Shown: one piece after another, positions 16,884 to 25,784 of the stretch
Layout of the letters: every line of letters begins with the position of its first letter
How positions within the stretch are numbered: position 1 is the stretch's first letter
Assembly (NCBI RefSeq): GCF_002285635.2
Contig: NZ_CP023049.2
Coordinates: 2,604,001 to 2,668,000 of the forward strand
Origin: Chryseobacterium piperi
GTDB lineage: Bacteria; Bacteroidota; Bacteroidia; Flavobacteriales; Weeksellaceae
Direction of reading: 5' to 3'
Length of the DNA stretch: 64,000 bases
Position numbers and translations under genes: made by a program
Notes under the pieces: generated by a model
Seen by the model: only the letters and a program-made list of their open reading frames with translations
Databases searched by the model: none
What the model was told of the DNA's origin: nothing

Positions 16884-18428
16884 AAGAGGCTGTCTCAAAA
16901 GGACAGTCTCTTTTTAGTATTTCATTGAAAAAAGATTTCGATATTTTGAATAAAAAAAATATCTTGGAAAAAAGAAGATATAAGTCAAAAAAGCAGTCTG
17001 TTTTAGGCTGCTTTTGACATTTTCTTTAGATTGTGGGCAATTGCGAGTATGCCGATTTCTACCTCGACTTTATTTTTTCCCCGAAGCATGAATCGTTTAA
17101 AATTTTTGTTGTGTTTGAGCTCTGCAAAAACAGGTTCAACATCATGGCATCTTTGTTTTCTGAGTTTGATGCCCTTGCTGGTATTAAGAAGTTTGAAAAC
17201 CTTTTCTCTGATTTTTGCCAATTTAGGATTGTTTTGTGAAGTGGTTATTTGTCCCGATTTCTGATCTTTTCTGAAGTAATTATATTTAACATAAGCTTTT
17301 ATTTTCTTAGATTTTAACAAGTTGTAATTTTCTTCTGAGCCATAACCAGCATCAGCAACAAGCTCTTTGGGAGCTTTATGATAGCTTTCTTCAAAACCCA
17401 GTAAATGAGTCGCTAATGTTTTGGTGTCTGTTGGGTTGGGATGAATTGAATAATGTAAAATGAATTGTCTATGGGTAGAAATTTGTAGATTGTAAGCGGG
17501 TTTTAGTTGTCCGTTTCGCATATGATCCTCCTTCATTCGCATAAAAGTAGCGTCTGTATCGGTTTTGGAATAGGAATTTCTATCTTCTAATAATTCTTGC
17601 TGTTTTTTATATTTCTCTAAATTATCTGCCCAGTTTTTCTTAGCATAATTCAGTTTCTGACGAACTTTTGAAGCTACTTTTTTATCTTTCAAAACTTCAT
17701 TGATCTTTTCGATGGTTTGAGTTACTTTTTCAGAATCTACTTCTTTAAAATCAATACTTTCTGTATTTTCAAGCTCGTCTTTGGCAACTGTTTCTGCATA
17801 GTTCCAAAGCTCTTCTAATTGCTCTGCAATCCTTTCTTTGTGTTTTTTGACAGCTCTTCCCCAAACAAAAGTATAGCGATTGGCATTGGCTTCTATCTTG
17901 GTGCCATCTACAAAAGTGGTTTTCAGACTTACCAAACCTTCCTTTTCCAAAAGAAGAACAATTTGTGTGAAAATAGCTTTAATCTCACCTTTCAATCGTT
18001 CACTACGGAACCTGTTTAAGGTGTTATGATCGGGACGGCTCATTGCAGAGAGCCACATAAAATGGATGTTTTCTTTCAAGGCCTGCTCCATTTTGCGGCT
18101 TGAATAGATATTGCTTAAATAGCCATAAATCAAAACTTTCAAAAGCATTTTCGGGTGGTAGCAAGATGTTCCGCCAGGTTTGTAGGTTTTAATTAAGCTT
18201 TTGATATCCAAGCCATCAATAATGTTTGAAACAATTTTCACAGGATGTCGCTCATCAATCAACTCCGATAAATTGGGAGGAAAAAGCAGATTTTCTTTGG
18301 GGGTGTAATCTTTAAAGACTACTTTTGACGTACTTAACACAATGCAAATTAATCAATTTGCAACTATTAGGAAAGCGAAAGCTTTCCTTTTTGCATAAAA
18401 AAGGCTATCTCTTTTGAGACAGCCTCTT
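16884..18428 (-). mobile_element. IS1182-family element, copy 1
   Basis: This 1,545-bp element is repeated at 25785-27329 and 35783-37327. Edges were set by comparing the three flanks. Terminal inverted repeats are AAGAGGCTGTCTCAAAAG on the left and CTTTTGAGACAGCCTCTT on the right. The left end folds into AAGAGGCTGTC/GACAGTCTCTT plus a T run, and the right end into GGCTATCTC/GAGACAGCC, so both ends look like terminators. A TGCAAATT-AATC-AATTTGCA palindrome abuts the transposase start. This copy fills the gap between two convergent genes. No target duplication is obvious. Confidence 0.92.
17003..18340 (-). CDS. IS1182-family DDE transposase, copy 1
   Basis: The 445-residue transposase has the N-terminal DUF772-type helix region (HPVKIVSNIIDGL to MSRPDHNTLNRFRSERL). 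A DDE catalytic domain follows, with VDGTKIEANANRY, VADAGYGSEENY and a late Glu in CHDVEPVFAELKHN. It is full length and identical in protein sequence to the other two copies, so it is probably active. The ATG is three bases from an 8-bp-arm palindrome that could hide the ribosome-binding region. Confidence 0.95.
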   Translation of the reverse strand: MLSTSKVVFKDYTPKENLLFPPNLSELIDERHPVKIVSNIIDGLDIKSLIKTYKPGGTSCYHPKMLLKVLIYGYLSNIYSSRKMEQALKENIHFMWLSAMSRPDHNTLNRFRSERLKGEIKAIFTQIVLLLEKEGLVSLKTTFVDGTKIEANANRYTFVWGRAVKKHKERIAEQLEELWNYAETVAKDELENTESIDFKEVDSEKVTQTIEKINEVLKDKKVASKVRQKLNYAKKNWADNLEKYKKQQELLEDRNSYSKTDTDATFMRMKEDHMRNGQLKPAYNLQISTHRQFILHYSIHPNPTDTKTLATHLLGFEESYHKAPKELVADAGYGSEENYNLLKSKKIKAYVKYNYFRKDQKSGQITTSQNNPKLAKIREKVFKLLNTSKGIKLRKQRCHDVEPVFAELKHNKNFKRFMLRGKNKVEVEIGILAIAHNLKKMSKAA

Positions 18429-18431
18429 TTA

Positions 18432-20297
18432 TTATACTTTTTTGGTATTATTTTCCGGGGTGTAATCCATAAAAATTCCCCCATCAAGATTGACCGATTT
18501 TACTTTCTTTTTAGTGGGAATCGTTAACGTAGTCTGCTTTTGATTTTTTTCCCATAAAGATGGTGTAAAATGAAGCTTTTCTACTCCCCCGTCATCATAT
18601 GTGATTACCGCATCAAAAGGAATGGCAAAACCTCCAACATTATCAATATTCACACTTAATAAACCATTATCCTGCTGGGCTCTCACAATTTTCAAATCTA
18701 TATAATTATTGGTGTAGAACCAATTATTCCAGAACCAATTCAAATCTTTCCCAGATCCTGTATTCATTGAATAAAAATAATCCCAAGGAATAGGATGCTT
18801 TCCGTTCCAGTTATCCATATAATGATGTAAAGCTTTTTTAAACAGTTCATCACCCAGATAATCTTTTAGTGCCAGATAAGACAAGGATGATTTAACATAA
18901 GAATTATTCCCATATCCTGCTCCACTCACCTGTGTACTCATCGTAATGATAGGTTGATCCTGTTCTGCAGAAGGATCATCGATCCATCTTTTTACTCTAA
19001 AATTTTGATAAAACTCTTTTGCTTTAGCCTCTCCGTTCTCATCAATACCAATCAGATATTCCAATGTTGTTGCCCAACCTTCATCCATAAAAGCATAACG
19101 CGTTTCATTGATTCCCATATAAAAAGGGAAATAGGTATGAGCAATCTCATGATCAGCAGTCAATCTTGCATCCTGAAAATCCTCAGGAACACTACTGTCA
19201 TTAATCATCATTGGATATTCCATATCAGCATACCCTTGAATAGCAGTCATTACAGGATATGGATATTCTACTCCCGGCCAGTTCTTTGAAAACCAATCCA
19301 AATTATAGCGCATCCATTCTACATAATGTTCAAAATCTTTTGTTCCGGCTTTATAAGCAGCCTGAACACTCGCTCTTTTTGTTTTCAGCTGAACACTTGA
19401 GCCATCCCAAACATAGTGGTTACTCAGCGCAAAACAAAAGTCAGTAATATGGTTCGCTTTAAATTTCCAGGTATTCCACTTATTCTGCTTCGTTACCTTT
19501 CCGGCTTTCATTTCTTCCTGATTGGCTATATGAATCACCTGATCACTTTTCAAAGAGGATTTATATCTTTTTAAATAATTGGGCTGCAACACAGCATCCG
19601 GATTCAGGAAATCTCCAGTAGCCCATACCACATAGTTTTTAGGAGCTGAAATCGCAAAATTATAATCATTAAAATCATTATAAAATTCCTGACGGTCAGA
19701 ATGAGGAAGCATATCCCATCCATTGTAATCATCATACACTGAAATCCTTGGGAAAGAATAGGCTACATAAAAAGTTTCAGGGTCGATCTGACCTTCTCTC
19801 CCACTCTGTACGGATAAAGGATATTCCCATTCAATTTTAATCTCCGATTTTGATTTCGATTTTAGAACCGTCTGCAGCTTTATATTCGCGACAGTTCCCC
19901 AATCATCACTATTAATATTGTATTTTTCCCCATTCACCATGAAAGATTTAATATGTAATCCTGAAGACAAAAAGTCTTTAGAAACAAACCCTGACCTTGG
20001 TGCCTGAGGCTTGTGAAGGTTGTTGACAAATCTTATGGCTAACGAATGTAGATCACTAGGACTATTATTGCTATACACAATTGTTTCTTTTCCAGAAACA
20101 ATTTTTGTATTGGCATCTACCTTAACCTCAACATTATACACCCCCTTATTCTGCCAATAATTCTTTCCGGGAGCTCCGGAGATATCACGTGTTCCATTTT
20201 CATATGCTTTTTTAATATTTCTCGGCATGTATAATTCCTGTGCTGAAAAATAATGCATCGAAGTAACCATGATCAATCCAAAAAGCAGTCTCTTCAT
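18432..20297 (-). CDS. Secreted M1-family metallopeptidase
   Basis: A signal peptide (to about Ala19) leads into an N-terminal beta domain and a gluzincin catalytic domain. Zinc ligands are His383 and His387 in HEIAH, and Glu406 in FMDEGWAT; Glu384 is catalytic. The GAMEN-like exopeptidase loop is degenerate, YADMEYP (about 356-362). The 621-residue protein lacks the long C-terminal helical domain of classical aminopeptidase N. The IS1182 copy ends three bases beyond its stop codon, so its original terminator has probably been displaced. A second M1 enzyme lies at 27378-29576. Confidence 0.92.
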   Translation of the reverse strand: MKRLLFGLIMVTSMHYFSAQELYMPRNIKKAYENGTRDISGAPGKNYWQNKGVYNVEVKVDANTKIVSGKETIVYSNNSPSDLHSLAIRFVNNLHKPQAPRSGFVSKDFLSSGLHIKSFMVNGEKYNINSDDWGTVANIKLQTVLKSKSKSEIKIEWEYPLSVQSGREGQIDPETFYVAYSFPRISVYDDYNGWDMLPHSDRQEFYNDFNDYNFAISAPKNYVVWATGDFLNPDAVLQPNYLKRYKSSLKSDQVIHIANQEEMKAGKVTKQNKWNTWKFKANHITDFCFALSNHYVWDGSSVQLKTKRASVQAAYKAGTKDFEHYVEWMRYNLDWFSKNWPGVEYPYPVMTAIQGYADMEYPMMINDSSVPEDFQDARLTADHEIAHTYFPFYMGINETRYAFMDEGWATTLEYLIGIDENGEAKAKEFYQNFRVKRWIDDPSAEQDQPIITMSTQVSGAGYGNNSYVKSSLSYLALKDYLGDELFKKALHHYMDNWNGKHPIPWDYFYSMNTGSGKDLNWFWNNWFYTNNYIDLKIVRAQQDNGLLSVNIDNVGGFAIPFDAVITYDDGGVEKLHFTPSLWEKNQKQTTLTIPTKKKVKSVNLDGGIFMDYTPENNTKKV

Positions 20298-20401
20298 ATC
20301 TAATTTTTAAAAATAAGTCTCAAAATTATGAAAAATGTAACAGAGAAAACTAAATTATCCTAATTTATACAATAATAAAATTGATTTTTAACGTATTTTT
20401 T

Positions 20402-22774
20402 TTACATCCTATCTGCTTCATCCGCTTTTTTAATGGTTTTTGTCTTTTTAACAGATTGATTTCCGAAATTAAACTTCAAGGAAACCGAAAGACTTTGGGC
20501 ATCCCGGTAATCCAGGAAATAGTTATCCTGATTAGCATATTTTGTACTGACTTTTTCTCCTGAAGTCCTGAAAATGTCATTGAATAAAAGACTTGCCTCT
20601 AATCTTTTGCTAAAAAACTTTTTATTCATCACAAGATAAGCCGTAGACGAGCTTGAAACCCTGAAAGTTCCTTGTATAGAAGGAGAATTATACCGATGTC
20701 CTACTTCCACTTTCCAATCACTTTCTTTATCCAGAACAAAGCTTGTCGAAATATCTGAAACCAAATTCCATACTTTATTATTGTATAAAATCTGATCAAC
20801 TCCAATAAAATAATTTTGATTATTTTCAAGATTTTCAGAAATGCTGATACTCCACCAGGGTTTAATTTGTAGATTTTTATATATACTCAAACCATAAGCT
20901 TCTCCTTTTTCGATATTGGTATAATGGTAAATTAAATTATTAGTACTCGGTTCCTGAAATGAAATTTCCATAGACGGATAGAGCTCTTTCCGGTAATACA
21001 GTTCAAAGTTCCATTCTTTCCAGGTATAGGTTAAATTAATATTATGGGCAATTGTAGCTTTCAGCCTTGGATCTCCCTGAAAATAAGAAAAAAGATTAAA
21101 ATATGATTTGGCTGGATTCAGCCATGAATAAGAAGGTCTGCTAATTCTTTTTCCATAAGATAATCCGAATTGATGGTTACCTTCTGTCGTATATTGAGCG
21201 TATAAAGTTGGAAATAAACTCCAATAATTATTTTTATTTACATCATACGGCTCAGAAACAATACCTTCCAGATCTGTCTTTTCAGCTCTCAAACCTGCTT
21301 TAAAATTCCATTTACCCGGACTGAAAGCCAAAGAAGTATACACCGCAAAATTATGCTCTTTATAATTAAAAACATTGCTTTTTTCCGGTCTGTATTCCAG
21401 CTGGCCGTTTTCATTATCCAAAAAATCCAGCTGGCTATTGGTTTTCACAAAACTATATTTTGTTCCCGATTCCCATTCCCACTTTTCTTTCTTCCATTGA
21501 TAATCAAGCTGGGTAGAATACAACTGTACATTATTTCTATTATTGGCCTGAAAATTATTTTGTCTGGGAGGCTGATTCACAAAATTCAGATAAGTAAGCA
21601 CATTCTGATATTTCCGTATGTTATTCCCTGCAAAATAATTGATCCAGCTTAAGTGACTGTTTTTTCCGAGCTTTCTTTCTGCCTGAAAACTAAGTGTATT
21701 ATTAATAGTACGGGAATTGTGATCATTAATAGTAGTATAATTAGATTCTACTATATCTTGATTGTTATATATTAAAGTAGGAACATTATAAATCCCAAAC
21801 GATCTGGGATTAAAGTTTCCTGAATAGTTTAAGCTTATATTCGTAAGACTATCCAATTCATATTCAACATTAAAGTTCACCGTATTCTGACTTCTGTTCT
21901 GATCCTTCCTGTTCATTGTACTTACCCATCGCGTCTGATCTTCTATATAATTAACATGATCTGTTCCTTCACGATAATAAGTTCCGGTACCAAAATAATA
22001 ATTTCCCATCATCGAAAGCTTACCTTTCTTGTAGTATTGCGAGATACCAGCCAATCCTTTGGCATATTGGGATTGAATATATTTGGAGGACAGCACTCCT
22101 CTATAACCTTCAATCGTATTTTTTTTCATAACAATATTCAGAACTACACTGCCTGAAGCTTCATATTTTGCGGGTGGATTCGTAATAACCTCTACCGACT
22201 TCACATCATCCCCCTGAGTACTCTCCAAAAGATTTTTCAGCTCATCTCCTGTAAGCATTACTCTTTTATCATTGATGGTAACCAAAATACTTTGACTACC
22301 CTTAACGGATAGGACATCATTACTGGAAGTAACTCCGGGCGTTTTTTTCAAAATTTCCCATGCATTTAAAGACGAAATATTACTATTCGCAACATTAAAT
22401 TCCAAACGATCGATTTTTCTTTTCACCAAGGGCTTTTGTTTGGTCATCACAACCTCTTGAATATCCTGAACCTCTTTTTTCAGAACAATATTAAATGGTT
22501 GATTTTGATTTTCAAAGTCCAGATTCTTTTCAAATTGTGCATATTCAAGATCTTTTACCATTAATTTCACAGATCTTTCAGGAATACCTTCCAAGATAAA
22601 TTTCCCGTTTTCATCCGTAGTTAATGTTTTCAATAAAATATTTTGAGAATTATATATTTCCACTGAAATTAATGGAAGTGTCTCATTCTGGCTATTCAGT
22701 ACCGTTCCTTCAATCTTTTGCTTCTGAGCAAATAGTAACATCGGAAGGCATAAAAAAACAAGCAATTTATACAT
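20402..22774 (-). CDS. Outer-membrane beta-barrel receptor (TonB-receptor-like, OMP_b-brl_3 type)
   Basis: A signal peptide (MYKLLVFLCLPMLLFAQ) is followed by a carboxypeptidase-regulatory-like beta sandwich (about 20-100). Next comes a plug domain with INDKRVMLTGDELKNLL and VEVITNPPAKYEASGSVVLNIV, then a long barrel rich in aromatic strands. At 790 residues it fits the Bacteroidetes outer-membrane barrel family related to TonB receptors. No clear TonB box was identified. It is transcribed away from the kinase at 22933, with a 158-bp shared promoter region containing 11-bp-spaced GGTTAAT repeats. Ligand unknown. Confidence 0.88.
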   Translation of the reverse strand: MYKLLVFLCLPMLLFAQKQKIEGTVLNSQNETLPLISVEIYNSQNILLKTLTTDENGKFILEGIPERSVKLMVKDLEYAQFEKNLDFENQNQPFNIVLKKEVQDIQEVVMTKQKPLVKRKIDRLEFNVANSNISSLNAWEILKKTPGVTSSNDVLSVKGSQSILVTINDKRVMLTGDELKNLLESTQGDDVKSVEVITNPPAKYEASGSVVLNIVMKKNTIEGYRGVLSSKYIQSQYAKGLAGISQYYKKGKLSMMGNYYFGTGTYYREGTDHVNYIEDQTRWVSTMNRKDQNRSQNTVNFNVEYELDSLTNISLNYSGNFNPRSFGIYNVPTLIYNNQDIVESNYTTINDHNSRTINNTLSFQAERKLGKNSHLSWINYFAGNNIRKYQNVLTYLNFVNQPPRQNNFQANNRNNVQLYSTQLDYQWKKEKWEWESGTKYSFVKTNSQLDFLDNENGQLEYRPEKSNVFNYKEHNFAVYTSLAFSPGKWNFKAGLRAEKTDLEGIVSEPYDVNKNNYWSLFPTLYAQYTTEGNHQFGLSYGKRISRPSYSWLNPAKSYFNLFSYFQGDPRLKATIAHNINLTYTWKEWNFELYYRKELYPSMEISFQEPSTNNLIYHYTNIEKGEAYGLSIYKNLQIKPWWSISISENLENNQNYFIGVDQILYNNKVWNLVSDISTSFVLDKESDWKVEVGHRYNSPSIQGTFRVSSSSTAYLVMNKKFFSKRLEASLLFNDIFRTSGEKVSTKYANQDNYFLDYRDAQSLSVSLKFNFGNQSVKKTKTIKKADEADRM

Positions 22775-22802
22775 GATTAATTTTTAGATTTTAGATTTTT
22801 AA

Positions 22803-22822
22803 GAAGACCTCGACAGGTCTTC
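22803..22822. repeat. Perfect palindrome GAAGACCT-CGAC-AGGTCTTC
   Basis: Eight-base arms flank CGAC, 28 bp upstream of the barrel-receptor start on the complementary strand. It has no T run. It could be a REP-like element, an operator or a 5' leader hairpin. Confidence 0.5.
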
Positions 22823-22864
22823 CATCTCACTGATACAAAAGTCTTTATTACTTTAGGAAATTTC

Positions 22865-22927
22865 GGTTAATGGAAGGTTAATGATGGGTTAATACCCATT
22901 AGGAAAACAGGAAAGTGTTTATATTTG
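22865..22927 (+). promoter_or_regulatory. Three GGTTAAT direct repeats (11-bp period) and -7 box before the kinase gene
   Basis: GGTTAAT occurs at 22865, 22876 and 22887, exactly 11 bp apart, the spacing typical of OmpR/PhoB-family dimers. A perfect Bacteroidetes -7 box, TATATTTG, is at 22920-22927, six bases before the ATG. No good -33 element is seen, which fits an activator-dependent promoter. The repeats may also act on the divergent receptor gene. Similar repeats precede the second two-component operon. Confidence 0.65.
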
Positions 22928-22932
22928 TTCTA

Positions 22933-24252
22933 ATGATTTCGAAAAGTAAAAATCTTGTTGCCCTTTTCACTGCCCTGTTCCTGCTCCTATTGGGAATCCA
23001 GGTATATTTTATGTATCAAACATATCAGGTAAAAAAAAGGGAGATCTATAGAACCGTCTATGATAGGCTGGATGATTACACAGACAAGTTTGAGGATAAA
23101 GGAGGAATAAGAAAAATTACGAATGATTCTGTACAGAAAATTTTTATCCAGTACCATAACAGGGAAATCACCAAAAAGGATTTTACAGATTATTTTGAAA
23201 GAAACAGGAAAAATTCTGAAAATGAGTTTAGTAATTTTGTAGACAACCAGTTCAAGAAAGAAGGTTATAGAATCGCTGCGAGGGTCGCCTATTTACAGAT
23301 TATTTTCACACCGGACAGTTCTAATCTTATCGATAAGCCTATAATTCTCTTTGAAACACGAAATAAACTGGTAAAAGCAGGAGTTTCGAATACCGGAAGG
23401 TGGGAGACCTCTTCAGTATCAGAATCAGGAATCAGCCGGAAATTTGACAGAAACAATACTTTTTTAGTCAAAAGCGAAACCGGTTTTGAAATTCTCAATA
23501 TCAAATCTGTCGTTTTCAGAGAATTGACCCTGTTGATCCTATCTTGTATTATTTTATTATTGAGTGTCCTAATGCTCTATATTTTTACGGTTAAAAACTT
23601 AGTGCAGCAACAAAAACAAGTTGAGGTTCTCCATACTGTTGTAGACAATATTTCACACGAATTTAAAACACCTATTGCCACACTGAAAATTGCATCTAAA
23701 GCATTAAAAAAGAATTTAAACCCCGAAACCCTACCCCTGATTGACAGACAGATTGCCCGTCTTGAAAGCCTGATGCTACAACTCCATCAGGATCAGACTA
23801 CTGGTACAATAGCAGAAATACAGCCTGAAGATTGGAATCTTTTTATTGAAGACCTATCCTTCACTTATCCGGAAACCCGGTTCATTCTAAAAAATGAAAT
23901 TGAACAGAATCTTTCTTTTGACAAAACCCTGATGGAAACAATTATTAAAAACCTTTGTGAAAACAGTGTAAAATATGGAGCTTCTGATGTAAAGGTCGAC
24001 ATTTCCAACCCTCAACAGCATTTGGAAATCATTGTTTCAGATAATGGACAAGGCATCGAGAAACATGAACTTAAAAATATTTTTGAAAAGTTTTACAGAA
24101 TTCAGTCCAACAACATCCATAATAATAAAGGGCTCGGACTGGGCTTATATTTTGTTCAAAATATCATTAAAAAATATCATGGAAAGATAGATGTGATTAG
24201 TCAGCTTAAAGAAGGAACAACTTTTAAAATACGGATCCCTTATGAAAACTAA
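22933..24252 (+). CDS. Sensor histidine kinase (HisKA type), system 1
   Basis: Two membrane segments flank a periplasmic sensor region of about 165 residues. HisKA follows with NISHEFKTPIATLKIA (the phosphorylated His is about residue 242 from this start). The ATPase domain shows NLCENSVKYG, DNGQGIEKHEL, FEKFYR and GLGLGLYFVQNII. I use the ATG at 22933 rather than an in-frame GTG six codons upstream, because the -7 box lies between them. It overlaps the response regulator by 11 bp. The signal is unknown; the layout resembles envelope-sensing Bacteroidetes kinases such as RprX. Confidence 0.92.
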   Translation: MISKSKNLVALFTALFLLLLGIQVYFMYQTYQVKKREIYRTVYDRLDDYTDKFEDKGGIRKITNDSVQKIFIQYHNREITKKDFTDYFERNRKNSENEFSNFVDNQFKKEGYRIAARVAYLQIIFTPDSSNLIDKPIILFETRNKLVKAGVSNTGRWETSSVSESGISRKFDRNNTFLVKSETGFEILNIKSVVFRELTLLILSCIILLLSVLMLYIFTVKNLVQQQKQVEVLHTVVDNISHEFKTPIATLKIASKALKKNLNPETLPLIDRQIARLESLMLQLHQDQTTGTIAEIQPEDWNLFIEDLSFTYPETRFILKNEIEQNLSFDKTLMETIIKNLCENSVKYGASDVKVDISNPQQHLEIIVSDNGQGIEKHELKNIFEKFYRIQSNNIHNNKGLGLGLYFVQNIIKKYHGKIDVISQLKEGTTFKIRIPYEN

Positions 24253-24928
24253 AATTCTTTTAGCAGAAGATGATCCTGATTTCGGGATGATTCTGAAACA
24301 ATACCTGGAGCTGGATGAATTTGAAGTAACCTGGTTTCAAAATCCGGAAGAAATCATCCCCTTACTCAAATCTGATTTTCAGTTCCATATAGGCATTCTG
24401 GATATTATGATGCCTAATATGGACGGGTTCTCTTTGGCTAAGATCATCTTAAACGAAAAACCTGAATTCCCACTTTTATTCCTCACCGCTAAAAATCAGA
24501 AGATTGATCGCCTGATGGGTCTAAAAATGGGAGCTGACGATTATATTGCGAAACCTTGTGATCCTGAGGAATTAATTTTGAGAATTAAAAACATTTTAAA
24601 GAGAACTTCCTCATCACATCCTGAAATTCCGTTAAAAATTGGAAACTATACTTTAGATCCGGAAAGATTATTATTATCCCACCCCCAAGAAAATATTCGT
24701 CTAACCATCCGCGAAAAAGATCTTGTACTCTACCTTTTAAAACATAATCACCAAACGATAAAGCGTGATCATATTCTGGACAACCTCTGGGAAACCAATG
24801 ATTATTTTACAGGAAGAAGCCTGGATGTATTTATCAGCCGGCTTAGGAAGTATTTTGCTAAAGATCCGCAAATTAAAATCCAATCCATAAGAGGAATTGG
24901 ATTTGAAATTGAATTTCCGGATCAATAA
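24242..24928 (+). CDS. OmpR/PhoB-family response regulator, system 1
   Basis: The receiver domain has an acidic pocket (LAEDDPD), the phosphoacceptor Asp54 in LDIMMPNMDG and Lys104 in YIAKP. The C-terminal winged helix contains LTIREKDLVLYLL, then GRSLDVFISRLRKYF and IRGIGFEIE. At 228 residues it is standard. It overlaps its kinase. Its paralogue at 32577 shares the recognition-helix segment GRSLDVFISRLRK, consistent with the two systems having related DNA sites. Confidence 0.95.
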   Translation: MKTKILLAEDDPDFGMILKQYLELDEFEVTWFQNPEEIIPLLKSDFQFHIGILDIMMPNMDGFSLAKIILNEKPEFPLLFLTAKNQKIDRLMGLKMGADDYIAKPCDPEELILRIKNILKRTSSSHPEIPLKIGNYTLDPERLLLSHPQENIRLTIREKDLVLYLLKHNHQTIKRDHILDNLWETNDYFTGRSLDVFISRLRKYFAKDPQIKIQSIRGIGFEIEFPDQ

Positions 24929-24930
24929 TT

Positions 24931-25758
24931 TTAAAATGATAAATCTGTCAACACCGGAAAGTGATCTGATGGATATAACAGGTTTTCTCTTCTGTCGTTA
25001 ATATGCCTGTGTGATTTTATTTTCATTCCTTTTACAAAAATATAATCTATCCTGTCTTTCGGAACTTCATTAATATTAAATGCCGTGAAGGTCCCTACAG
25101 GTCCATAATGCTTGGTTTCAGAATGATAAAAACTATCTTTAAGATTTCGGGAAAGAATCTTAATCGGCTCTGCATCATCCGTTAGATTAAAATCTCCGCT
25201 TAATATGATCGGCAAATTTCCGGGATTCAGCTCTTTCATTTTTTTCAAAATCAATTCTGAAGATTTTACCCTTGCGACATTTCCGACGTGGTCGAAATGA
25301 ATGTTCATGGCCAAAAATTCTTTCTTAGATTTTTTATCCCTGAAAAGAGCATAGGTACAAACTCTGTTGCACGCAGCATCCCATCCTCTTGAAACTTTTT
25401 CAGGAGTTTCCGACAGCCAGAATGTTCCAGATTTTATTACATCAAGTTTTTCTGTATTAAAAAAAAGAGCAGAAAATTCCCCCATTTCCTTTCCGTCATC
25501 TCTACCTACACCTACGTAATCATAATTTTTCAATCCGTTTTTAAGTCCTTTCATCTGCTCAGGAAGCGCTTCCTGAACACCAAAATAATCAGGGTGATAG
25601 TAAGTTAACAAGTCAAATACGTCCTGCTTTCTTTCTGTCCAGGCATTCTCTTTATCAGATTCTACCTGAAGCCTGATATTAAAACTCATTACTTTAAGGT
25701 CCTGTGAAAACCCTAATGCAAAGATCATTAAGGATAAGATTGAAAATCTGAAATTCAT
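24931..25758 (-). CDS. Secreted endonuclease/exonuclease/phosphatase-family protein
   Basis: A signal peptide (MNFRFSILSLMIFALGFSQ) precedes the EEP fold. Visible motifs are VMSFNIR (metal/Asn site), GVQEALPEQ (metal-binding Glu), LSGDFNLTDD and DRIDYIFVKG, with the catalytic SDHFPVLTDLSF at the C-terminus. Such Bacteroidetes enzymes act on sugar phosphates, nucleic acids or lipids; the substrate is not evident. Its end is two bases from the end of the convergent regulator gene. The second IS1182 copy begins 27 bp upstream of this ATG, so its native promoter has probably been cut away. Confidence 0.88.
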   Translation of the reverse strand: MNFRFSILSLMIFALGFSQDLKVMSFNIRLQVESDKENAWTERKQDVFDLLTYYHPDYFGVQEALPEQMKGLKNGLKNYDYVGVGRDDGKEMGEFSALFFNTEKLDVIKSGTFWLSETPEKVSRGWDAACNRVCTYALFRDKKSKKEFLAMNIHFDHVGNVARVKSSELILKKMKELNPGNLPIILSGDFNLTDDAEPIKILSRNLKDSFYHSETKHYGPVGTFTAFNINEVPKDRIDYIFVKGMKIKSHRHINDRRENLLYPSDHFPVLTDLSF

Positions 25759-25784
25759 AGTCATATATTTTAAGAACAAAAATA

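Noticed and set aside
16884..18428. Target-site duplication for the IS1182 copies
   Set aside because: I compared the flanks of all three copies and found no convincing direct repeat; the inverted AATAATAAAA/TTTTATTAT flanks at copy 1 are not a duplication.
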